This document shows, piece after piece, positions 11,373 to 21,280 of a DNA stretch of 64,000 bases. The DNA lies in NCBI GenBank assembly GCA_029237695.1, contig CM055266.1, positions 118,085,581-118,149,580 of the forward strand, in the 5' to 3' direction. The notes beneath the pieces were generated by a model, which saw only the letters and a program-made list of their open reading frames with translations, was not told the DNA's origin and did not search any database. The translations under genes and the position numbers were made by a program. Positions within the stretch are counted from its first letter, which is position 1. Each line of letters starts with the position of its first letter. This DNA is from Conchocele bisecta (Eukaryota > Mollusca > Bivalvia > Lucinida > Thyasiridae).

Positions 11373-13079
11373 TGTTAACTAGTATGCACATGTCTTTCCC
11401 GCCCGTGGTTGGACGGGTGGGGTTGGTGACGGCGGCGACGATCATACACGTGGAATGAGTGCGCAATTAGATAGTCAACATATCCTCGACTGGGGATATT
11501 AAATATTCACACATCTTCTCGTTCGCTCTATAGGAAAACGCTGCTGCCACCCTCTGGGTAGTAGTCAAAAACTTGATTCCGAGAGACGGGAGTTAGATTA
11601 GAATTTCTATAATTACCAACTCTACCCCTCACCCCACCAGGAGGACGGTGAAAACAGGGGTCGATGCAATAGATATATTCTAATTTACTGTTGACTATTT
11701 GATGTTGATCACTGTCTTCCCGTTCCTGTGGATGTTTGGGGTGGAGGAAGCGTGCAACACCCGGCTAAATGTACACAATCAAAAGTTGACAGAGAAAATG
11801 ACAAAGAAAATCTCGCCAATCGGAATTAATAATTATATGACTATTTCCGATCAGTTAGGGTTGCGCTTGTTGTCAATCGACCTATTGCCTCCCCGTCATA
11901 CATATACGCCTTCGTACATTTTCGCTGGATATATCTGCATTGCCAATCTAACCAGATAATAAGGCAGATTTGTATTCACTGACCGTCCCAAGACAGTTTC
12001 CTCTCTGGTATGCTTTCGTGTAACTTATTTCAGCACGTTATTACTTTTTTCTATGACCGTGTTTTTAGTAAAATAAAATTGTGTGTGTTGTTTTGAAACT
12101 ATATAATATTATATATTTTTAATTTTGTTTGTGTAGCTTGATGTGATCTTGGGGGCTGTTAACGTGTACACGTGGATGCAGTCTCTGCAACCACCGTTGT
12201 ACATGTACAGTATATGATATTTATAATTATGATACATGAGTATATGTTTGCTAACACTTTGATCTCATTGGGATACCCTATACCTTCCTACTTCTAATAT
12301 AGACCATAATCCCTCTATGTCTGACTCTGAAGACGTTTTATCCTTATCGCCCCAGCCTAATTTGGCAGGGCGTCTCGCTTGCTCGCCTGGTGGTCAAACG
12401 AGGGCCAAACCATCAATAATTAACCGTCAATTTGCGTCGCAATCCAACTTAATTGCAATGACGTAATTTTCAGCGAACAACGTGACGTCAAAATACCAGT
12501 GTGACGTTGCATTTCTCGAACAAAATGACGTCATGTTCACCAACTCGATTCCTAACATGGCAACCGTTATTCCCAATTTTGCAATACATAGGCATCGGGA
12601 AATCGGGAAAATAGACAACTAATAAACGTTGATTGTGCATCCTAAAACTCCAAAACCACATTTCAATCACCCCACATTTACAACACCACCCAATGAACAC
12701 CGTTATGATCTGGTAAAAACCCCACCTACTCATATACGTAGTGTAAAATTGGCCTACTGATTGCAACACTTGCGCTATGTGTGAATGAAATACATGTAAT
12801 TCGTAGCCTGTTAGCATGCTACGTTACTGCACAATGCATATTGTAACGTATTTCTTACATATATCTAGGATTTATAACGATGTACTTGCGCAATGAGCTG
12901 TTTCAATAGTTTGTTAGACGTGCCCTGTTTAGCCTCTACTAATACATTATTTTGTGTCAACACGTCGTTCACAATCGCTTGCAAGACTTTTAATAATGTT
13001 GATCTGACATGTTAATAAGAAAATATGTTCATTCGGTGAAATTTATTACGTTTAAAACGACGTTAAAGTTCGTCAAAGT
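11373..13079. other. Intergenic, nothing firm
   Basis: Open frames here lack recognisable domains. Perfect TGACGTCA octamers occur at 12,483-12,490 and 12,526-12,533. No other structure is supported. Confidence 0.4.
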
Positions 13080-13080
13080 T

Positions 13081-13162
13081 GGGCCGATATATCGGCCCAG
13101 TTCGATATATCGGCCCAGTTGGCAATCTTGGGGGTGTTGCTTGGGCCGATATATCGGCCCCG
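13081..13162. repeat. Cluster of GGGCCGATATATCGGCCC palindromes
   Basis: The perfect 18-base palindrome occurs at 13,081 and again at about 13,143. A partial copy (TTCGATATATCGGCCC) lies between them. The motif is GC-capped with an AT core. Nothing adjacent identifies it as a promoter or a transposon end. Confidence 0.8.
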
Positions 13163-13548
13163 TGGCACAGAGGTGGTTAACATTCTAGATTAGTCGAGAC
13201 CCTTTCCACATTTTCAAATAACTTTATTTTGACTGTAATAAAAACTAAACATTTTGCATGGTATCTCGTGGTTTCCAAGAAAACAGGCGCACAATTTACG
13301 GGTGTTCTCTTCTCTGTGTAGATCTATTATTTGCAACGAGTTGATTACGGGTTTTCTCTCGCAGCGAAACCCGTGCAAATAATTTGCAAGAGTGTAATAA
13401 AAAATGGTATTTTATTTTATTATAGCTGTTACCGAACTGGTAAAATCACGAGTAACTTCCCTGAGAACACATGGAACAACATCCAGTGCATTCTTTACGT
13501 TAGAAATGGCGGAATATGTAGGCCTATCCAATATACAAATACACTTAC

Positions 13549-13590
13549 CGAGTTCTGACGCCGATGATGGCCCCCATGTAGTTCTCGGGG
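13549..13590 (-). CDS. Possible short exon abutting a MITE
   Basis: On the minus strand an open stretch translating as ENYMGAIIGVRTR ends at a good donor (CG, then GTAAGTG). The upstream side runs straight into a MITE end at 13,588, so its acceptor would have to lie in the MITE. Its phase does not join simply to the candidate first exon at 14,154. Confidence 0.2.
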
Positions 13591-13827
13591 GCCCGTTTCA
13601 CTAAATTTGGTACGATAACAATGTTCGTACGACCATTTCTATGAATTTGCTTCTCACATTAACGTGTTTCTCTAATGCTACCATTGTACCTTCGGTTTCA
13701 TATCATTAAATGTAGCACATCCATTGAAGCTTTTCCAAAATCGGCTGTCAAAACATATGTTATTGTGGATTTCAATTTTGCACTTACGAACTTCTTAGTC
13801 GTACGAAGTTTAAGTGAAACTGGCCCT
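13588..13827. mobile_element. Hairpin MITE, family 1
   Basis: The ends are inverted copies of GGGCCCGTTTCACTAAA, followed inward by TTCGTACGAC-type sequence. Related copies lie at 23,750, 24,944, 25,421 and a half copy at 39,992. Confidence 0.75.
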
Positions 13828-14153
13828 AGGTAAGGTACGCTCGTACTCTTGATTTTATAATTACACGTTCAATAGTCTGTGTACCACACTGAACCTTTGT
13901 ATAGAATTGGCTTTCACAGTGCATTAAAAAAATCAATCACTGGTTTCCATGCAATAATATGCTTAATATTCAAGCATATATACTATTATGTTAATGTTAA
14001 ACTCGTTAATTGACTGATTCAGCCTCATTCTTATTAAAGCAGTAAACTTGTTAATATATTTCAAATTTAATTATCACCCATACAGTATCCGCCATTTATA
14101 AATTATCCATGTTAGGTAGCCAATATACGTAAATATACAATAGAATACAATAC

Positions 14154-14327
14154 CTCTGTCTCAATTTTCAGCTCCGACTCCACGAGGTTAGTTTTCACGG
14201 TGTTCGCCCCGCTCTTCATGTGATCGTAGATCGTGGGCTTCCTGTCAAACATCTGGCACGACACGAGGGCGAACAGCCCCACCCCCAATATGGTCAGGGA
14301 CATGCACCTCCTCTCTACACTCGCCAT
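14154..14327 (-). CDS. Candidate first coding exon with signal anchor
   Basis: A 58-codon open stretch starts at ATG 14,327 and ends GAG followed by GTATTG, a possible donor in phase 0. It is clearly richer in G+C than its flanks, with many G/C third positions, as a real exon would be. The peptide has two basic residues, a hydrophobic stretch (MSLTILGVGLFALVSC, residues 9-24) and then a polar part. This fits a signal peptide or a type II membrane anchor. Downstream exons would lie to the left; candidates at 13,549 and 11,169 are weak. The family is not recognised. Confidence 0.4.
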
Positions 14328-15043
14328 CGAGAAATGTGCAAATTTTCCCCCCCGAAATATGGAACTGTTTTTGGCTAAATATGGAACTTGTTTTCTCTGA
14401 AGTGAACTTTTTGTCTCTGTATTCTCTTTATTTGTGTATGTAAACTATTTAAAACTATTTAAAATATTTAGTAACTTATTATAATAATACATATACATGA
14501 ATTAAATTACATGTGTCCATGGTTAAGAATAAAATCCTTATGCTACTCAATCCATGTTTTCACCGCTCGACACTAAGAAATTAAAACTGAAAATTCCGTA
14601 TGCGTTGTAGAAATTACCAGAACACAAACTATTATACATTTAGTAAAATATCTCTGAGTAAATGGACCTTAGTCTAGATTAGTGGGGACGTGTAAAACTC
14701 ATGATTAATATACACTATGCTTTTACACTGTTCTATTAAATAATATATCTGTAGTCAGGAAAATCAACGGCGACCAGTGAGGACCCTGATGCGCAAGGAT
14801 GCGCAGTCTGATATGGGACAAAAACTGGTCGGAAATAGCGTAATCTCTATTTTCTCACACGTTGGGCCAAAATACACGTGTATTGGCCCCCTTTTGATTG
14901 ATTATTTTGACAAGCGGAAGTGAAAAACTTCCAATTATAACGCCCAGGGCGGACAGAGAGGAAAGTGCGCCGTGGAAATATTGTCATCGTCCCCTGTTTC
15001 TGGTTACACACCAGACTGCCCATACGGCATACGGTTGACACAT

Positions 15044-15338
15044 ACCAGTAGCCGATTTCATCAACATTGCAAAGTATACTTTTCTAGCAAAGTATACTTT
15101 GAGGGAGTAATTTTCAATTTTATGATAAATTTATTATTTTTTATTATACTGAATTTATTACATTATGACAGCCATTTTGGCTGTGATAATGTAATCAATT
15201 CAGTATAATAATTTTGCATACTTTTAATCATCAAATATATGCAGTTGTTAGTTCTATATGAAATAATGCATTTTAACAAAAATTAATGATTACTCCCTCA
15301 AAGTATACTTTGCAATTTTTGTGAAATAAGCTACTGGT
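15044..15338. mobile_element. Hairpin MITE, family 2 (uninterrupted copy)
   Basis: The terminal repeats are ACCAGTAGC and GCTACTGGT. AAAGTATACTTT blocks follow inside. The central palindrome is about 65 bp, with ACAGCCATTTTGGCTGT at its middle. This copy gives the empty-site sequence for the insertion at 21,533. Other copies: 21,451-22,435 and 40,418-40,708. Confidence 0.85.
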
Positions 15339-16850
15339 TGTAATATAGGGAGACATATTTTTGCGTCCATTTAAATATGATTTTTTTCAGGCAAAATAAA
15401 CATTCAATTACCATTACGGGACGTGTTAATTGTCATCATTATACTGTTTATAGCAAATACGAACTGTCACTAGGTATACCAGGGGCGATAAGTATGTTTC
15501 CTTACAAGATTATATATTCTCTCTATTTATATTTTGATGTGAAATGATCATAATTTATAATATGTCAATACAAACGCGCGACTCTATCAGTAAATTAACG
15601 ATTATTATATAATTATATATGTATAGCAGTCGCTAGAAATTTTTTTAAATAGTTACACAATTATATTGAATTTCTATACATAATAGTTTGCGACAATCGG
15701 TGACGTTAAACCCATTCACTTTCGATTTGTATGTCCAATTGAATGTTTCATGAATACATACCAACGTATAGGTTAGTATAAAGCTTGTGTACGTATAACG
15801 ATGAAGACAATTTGAAAGGTAGAAATATGGCTGACAGTTATCATTTACTCATGGATATGGCCAATATTTAAATATGAAAATGTACCAATTGATAGCTATG
15901 ATATTTATCTGATAAAACAGCATGTTTTGTAGCTTTGTAGCTTTGTAGATGATTCTAATGTACTGAAATGTGGCTGTGACCGGAGTTGGACCTGCCGGAC
16001 ATGTTCCGACGCCCCTGGAAGGGGACTGCAACAGCGCACGGGAATTAGACCAACACAACCTAATAATTTACAACATGCACAGTGCTGTCAAAACATGTTT
16101 GTTTTTACTGAAAAATAAGGCAAGATATAAAAGTAACAGCAGACGACAATTGTTGTGCGTAGCGCTCTAAGGGTTAAGATGGTCCAGACAAGAAAATGTC
16201 TCCAGACGTGACTGCTTGACCACGTCGGCCGGGCAGATGTGGTAACGTGCTACCTTATACATGTCGCCGTGTGTCTTTCTTGAGGATTGCATTACCACCA
16301 CCTGATATCCATTATTATGCAGTCAAGTGTTAAGCTAATGATTTGATACTACAAATCATACGAAAAACAAGTTTATGACCATCAAATTTCAAATTAATTT
16401 CAAGACTTTTCAAAAACTCCACCGACCTCACTGTGTGTTTTGTGCATTATGTATTGCTTATACACAAACAATCAAGAAGCTGCAATGAAATCACTGTTTC
16501 TGAATCTATTAGAGAGATGTTGATGCATTTATTTTGCCAAATTAAATACAAACCACGGATATATATATATGCAGTTACATAGCTGCGTGTCTACCTCCGT
16601 TTATGATAAAATAAGTGACATTAAATGTCATATCGTTCGCTAAGTACTGGATAGAATTGTTCAAAAGTGTCAATTTACTAATATCGTTTGCATACACTAG
16701 TTTGTTCATATTTAAGATTATTTATGCATCAAAGTGCAGTGTAAGCGAAAACTTCGCTGATAAGTAACCAGTTAAATTATGCGTTCGCCATTTTGAATTC
16801 ATAAGGACAAACGACGAAAAAGAGTGACAATGTCACAGAACGACAGTTAA
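15339..16850. other. AT-rich intergenic with one MITE fragment
   Basis: No gene is recognised. At about 16,080-16,176 the right half of the TTAACCCTTAG MITE family appears (GCTGTCAAAACATGTTT, GCAGACGACAAT, then AAGGGTTAA). A G+C-rich patch at 15,970-16,050 has no identifiable family. Confidence 0.5.
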
Positions 16851-16977
16851 GCGACAATGTACAGCGCCTCAAGCATTTCTAAGTCATTGATGCTGCGAGG
16901 AACTCGTGCAAGTATCCTTACTATAATATTTTGTCACGACACCATGGCCATAACGTCAAACATGTATTCACGTTCAG

Positions 16978-17001
16978 TGACGTCACAAGTACGTGACGTC
17001 A
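16978..17001. promoter_or_regulatory. Two TGACGTCA octamers 16 bases apart
   Basis: Perfect CRE-type octamers occur at 16,978-16,985 and 16,994-17,001. CREB/ATF factors are known to bind this motif. The window has several such clusters inside repeat-like, ACGT-rich sequence, so a regulatory role is only a possibility. Confidence 0.3.
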
Positions 17002-17319
17002 TAATATGTGTACTGAGGTACAAGGCATCGCGTCTCATATTAGTGGAAGTTTCAGTAGGTTATCATTTTCCGTTTTCTGTTCACACTTAATGTTAGCTAA
17101 CACCAGTAAACGTAAATGGGAGGGCACAATGTGAACTTTTACGGCGACGTTAGACAATTTGAATCGTCGTTTTTCCGACGTCGTTTAATTACCGCTTTCC
17201 ATAACGTTGTCATTAAGCCCGGTTTTCGTATGGCGCGGCCCATATATATATGAACAGTATAAATGACGATACATACACACAATTTCGTGCAATTATTGGA
17301 GGGGCCAAAACATACTCTG

Positions 17320-17432
17320 CCCCCGCCCCCCCCCCACTCTCAATATTGGGGGGGGGGCGGGGGGGGCAGCCCCCGCCCCCCCCCCCCACTCTCAATATTG
17401 GGGGGGGGGCAGCCCCCGCCCCCCCCCTGCTC
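17320..17432. repeat. Tandem G/C-tract hairpins
   Basis: A unit made of a long C run, ACTCTCAATATT and a long G run is present twice, followed by a partial third. Each unit can fold with the C run paired to the G run. The single strands could also form G-quadruplex and i-motif structures. Confidence 0.75.
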
Positions 17433-17856
17433 CTACGCCTATGATAGGTAGAAGCAGAAGCAGGGTGGGAGGGGGAGGATGGGGCGAACAGTTTACGCCA
17501 TTGTCCCCAAATGTGTTTTCCCTGCCGAAATGAAAATTCTGACCAAACAGTAGTTCATGTAAATATGTATTTCAGAATATAAATCAGTAAGAAAATAGAC
17601 AGGCCTAGACCAAATTAGTCACACACACTCATGTGACCATTATTAAACATGAACTCCCAAATCGCAGGTTATCATATAATTAAGGTGACTTTTTTTCGTC
17701 CATTCTTTAGATGAACATTAATTTAATACCATTACCGGACGTGTTAATTGGAATTTATGGTTATTAATTTATCTTCTCTTTTTTTTATATCAAACGCGAT
17801 GGAGTATATTTACTAGGGTTATTACTTATTTACTAGGGTTATTACTTATTTACTAG

Positions 17857-18056
17857 GGTTATTACGGTTACCGGTTAGTCATATTTATTTAACTAGTATT
17901 CTTTGTGTATTTTGTATTGTAGACATGAAGCTGTTACTCGTTTGGTTGGCGGTGGGAGCGTCGTGGGCGACCAGGTTGGATGTCAGGAATCTGGAGATCT
18001 TCGCTCCTAAGTCCGAGGAACTGATTAACTTCATCAACAAATGTGTTATAAAGTGA
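17857..18056 (+). pseudogene. Truncated duplicate of cathepsin B coding exon 1
   Basis: The duplicated block 17,857-18,040 matches 21,068-21,253, including the TGTATTGTAG acceptor-like sequence just before the ATG (17,925). It encodes a signal peptide very like that of the real exon ([15 protein letters not shown]). Homology stops within the codons for INN. The frame then reads into unrelated sequence and stops at 18,054-18,056, and the donor is missing. In the shared codons five changes alter the amino acid and two are silent, which suggests relaxed constraint. It is preceded by three copies of TTTACTAGGGTTATTACT-like sequence. Confidence 0.85.
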
Positions 18057-18060
18057 AAAA

Positions 18061-18131
18061 TATCTTGTGCGGCTGGGGTCGAACCCAGGCCGCCTGCATG
18101 AGCGACGAACACTCTACCACGTCGCTATAAA
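18061..18131 (-). mobile_element. tRNA-like sequence (SINE head or tRNA pseudogene)
   Basis: On the minus strand it has an A-box-like TAGCGACGTGGTAGAGTG and a B-box-like GGGTTCGACCCC. The T-arm stem is five pairs, but the loop is only six bases. It begins four bases after the broken exon's stop. No SINE body is recognised, so a degenerate tRNA copy is also possible. Confidence 0.55.
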
Positions 18132-19235
18132 AGCCGGCTTGTACCGTAAGGCAGTACAAATGTTCGATGTTCGGACTCCAACTTTATGTATGTATACATG
18201 ATCTTTAAGTAGTTACGCCGGCGTGTAGTGCAGCATCAGTGATTTGGAAAAACCCGAAACCGCAGTGAGCCGCACGTCACATTTCCTGTGTCAGGTTTGG
18301 TCACATGTTCGTCATATGACAGAGCCGCTATCCAGTTTTTTGACGGAGGTACGACTTTGATAGTCACTTGTTTAAAAGGCACCGACACAGCGGCAGGTAG
18401 GTGGCGATCGACGGACATCCTTATATATAGCCATTCTTATATATTTTTGCCCACACTAGGCTATTTCAGGATTTGTAGATACAGCTGTCGTTGTTGTAGC
18501 GGACGTTTTCGCATATAAGGTAACCAGTATTCGTGTATAACCACTACCCGTGTAACATGTCCATGTATGAAGAACTTGTTGCTTGAGTGATACGTTGTAA
18601 ACACTATTTTGAAAACGGTTTAAACATAGAGTATCATGATATCTATACACTTATTTTAAACTTCAATTTGTCTTTGTGTTGTTGTATTTAACATTTCTTT
18701 CTAAGAAATGACAAATTACTTCCTGGTCTGGTTACTACATTTTGCGATAATTGTAAACGACCTCTGCATAATTTCTCTCATTTTATGGTCATTATTTGTG
18801 ATACTGGCAGAGAAAAGCGACCAAAATCATTGTTGCGAATTTTATGGACCCTTTTGCATTCACAGTCAGAATTAAATCTAATCATTTAGCTGCTCCAGTG
18901 TATGGATATATATGCCCTGATCAGACTGTGCATATGCTCAGGCTGATCTGGGTCTACGCTGGTCGCAAATGTACCTGTTGTCATCCAAGGACCCATTTAT
19001 TTTTAACTTAAAAATTAATTGCAAAATTTCATCAGGTTTCATTATATTAGTATGATATATCAGTGAATCTCATATAGTAAATATGGTAAATTTGTGTATT
19101 GCATAATTATGTTCTTGCTTGGAATGGTGAGGTGAGTATCCGTTCTAGTTGGGCTGCTACTGCTAGCAGAGAAAAGGTACTTTACAACATTTACAACAAT
19201 GGGAGATGTATCAAAAGGAACTAGCCCGGTACACA
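18132..19235. other. Intergenic with a MITE fragment
   Basis: No gene is recognised. About 18,895-18,975 is a fragment of the TGTGGCTG MITE family (CCCTGATCAGACTGTGCATA and the GATCTGGGTCTACGCTGGT block). Confidence 0.5.
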
Positions 19236-20797
19236 GGGCTCCAGATCAGTAATTAATAATTGAGTATTGTCACTCCATATTTTCTGAAGCAATTGGGTAT
19301 TTAAACATTTTAATTGGGTAAAATAAAATCACACTACTGTTTCCACATCAACAGACAGCAATTATTGAATAGTTTACTTCGAAATGAAAAAAATTGTTTG
19401 ATTGGTTTTTAGCTCGACTATTCGAAGAATAAGTAGAGCTTATGTTGTCACCCCGGCGTCGACGTCGGCATCTGGTTTTTAGCTCGACTATTCGAAGAAT
19501 AAGTAGAGCTTATGTTGTCACCCCGGCGTCGACGTCGGCATCGGCGTCACCGTCACGGTCACGCCTTGGTTAAGGTTTTTAGTCAAGCTTGTATATGGAA
19601 TACTACTGGCCCTACACCCACCATACTTGGACAACTTCATCTCCTAGTGATGTACATCAATAACCCCTGATCTATATTTGACCTTGACCTACATTTCCTC
19701 TTGAATTACTTGGTTAATTCCCCTTGGTTAAGGTTTTTATTCAACCTTGGTTAAGGTTTTTAGTAAAGTTTGTATATGCAATACTACTGGCCCTACACCC
19801 ACCATACTTGGACAACTTCATCTCCTAGTGATGCACATCAATAACCCCTGATCTATATTTGACCTTGACCTACATTTCCTCTTGAATTATTACTTACTTA
19901 ATTCCCCTTGGTTAAGGTTTTTAGTCAACCTTGGTTAAGGTTTTTTTTCAAGCTTGTACATTGAATACTATTGTGCATCCAGACACCATACTTCGACAAC
20001 CTTTTCTCATAGGTATGTACATCAATAACCCCTGATCTATATTTGACCTTCACCTACATTTCCTCTTCAATTACTTACTTAATTCCTTTTGGTTAAGGTT
20101 TTTAGTCAACCTTCTATATGGAATACTACTGGCCCTACACCCATCATACTTGGACAACTTCATCTCCTAGTGATGTACATCAACATCCCCTGATCTATAT
20201 TTGACCTTAACCTACATTTCCTCTTCAATTGCTTAATTCCCCTTGGTTAACGTTTTTAGTCAAGCTTGTAGATGGAATACTCCTGGCCCTACACCAACCA
20301 TACTTGGACAACTTCATCTCCTAGTGATGTACATCAACAACCCCTGACCTATATTTGACCTTGACCTACATTTAACCTTGAATTACTTACTTAATTCCCC
20401 TTGGTTAAGGTTTTTACTCAACCTTGGTTAAGGTTTTTAGTCAAGCTTGTAGATGGAATACTATTGTGCATACAGACACCATACTTGGATAACTTTTTCT
20501 CATATGGATGTACATCAATAACCCCTGACCTTTATTTTACCTTCACCTACATTTAACCTTCAATTACTTGGTTAATGTTTATAGTCAAGCTTGTATACGG
20601 AATACTTCTGGGCCTACATCAACCATACTTGGCCTCAGCCACCTTCTTTGTCAAGCTATGTGTACATCGACACCCTCGTAGTCGAGATATGCTGTTCTCC
20701 TACAGCACTTGTTGATACTCGCTACTTCTTATTTCAATTGGGTTTTTGGCAATTTTAATTGGCTATTTAAACAAATACGCAGCTTATCTGGAGCCCT
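19236..20797. mobile_element. CTCCAGATAAG MITE split by a repeat-cored element
   Basis: The outer MITE starts AGGGCTCCAGAT and ends ATCTGGAGCCCT. Its left and right parts match the intact copy at 23,057-23,454. Between them is a second element starting after TTTTTA at 19,412, with a 5' hairpin (CTATTC, GAA, GAATA). That head is repeated at 19,492. About six copies of a 150-200 bp repeat follow (CCTTGGTTAAGGTTTTTAG, CCTACACCCACCATACTTGG). The inner element ends near CACTTG at 20,711. Confidence 0.8.
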
Positions 20798-21139
20798 GGG
20801 TACATGTATTCTTTTCAGGCAAGGTATTCCACTGTTTCAGTCCCCTTACTGTGTCGATCCTTTCAATAGCGAAGTACCGGAATAACCCCAAATGTTCGGA
20901 CACAATTTAGTGAATGCAACACATATAAATATCTGGTTTCCCACAACAAAGAGTGTCCCAATTGTTAGGGTTAGTATGGTTGTACTGATGTATCACAATT
21001 ATAATATATTGGGATACAATTTGTTTTTAAAATAGTGTTTTTCCAAACGTATGGAGTCTGAATATTTAGGGTTATTACGGTTACCGGTTAGAGTCATATT
21101 TATTTAACTAGTATTCTTTATGTATTTTGTATTGTAGAC

Positions 21140-21280
21140 ATGAAGCTGTTACTCGTTTTATTGGCGGTGGGAGCGTCATGGGCGACCTGGTTGGATGTCA
21201 GGAATCAGGAGATGTTCGCTCCGCAGTCCGAGGAACTGATTAACTTCATCAACAACCAGGCCAGCGGAGCTCATTGGAAG
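21140..21280 (+). CDS. CTSB: Cathepsin B coding exon 1: signal peptide and propeptide start
   Basis: 47 codons, starting [15 protein letters not shown] and ending GAHWK, then a GTAAAT donor. ATG is chosen because it begins a typical signal peptide and directly follows an acceptor at 21,135-21,137. Phase 0 at the end. Confidence 0.95.

Noticed and set aside
17925..18056. Second complete cathepsin B gene upstream
   Set aside because: Only part of coding exon 1 is present; no copies of exons 2-8 are found between 18 and 21 kb.
18061..18131. Functional tRNA gene
   Set aside because: The T loop is one base short and the acceptor stem pairs poorly; it is better read as a tRNA-derived repeat or pseudogene.
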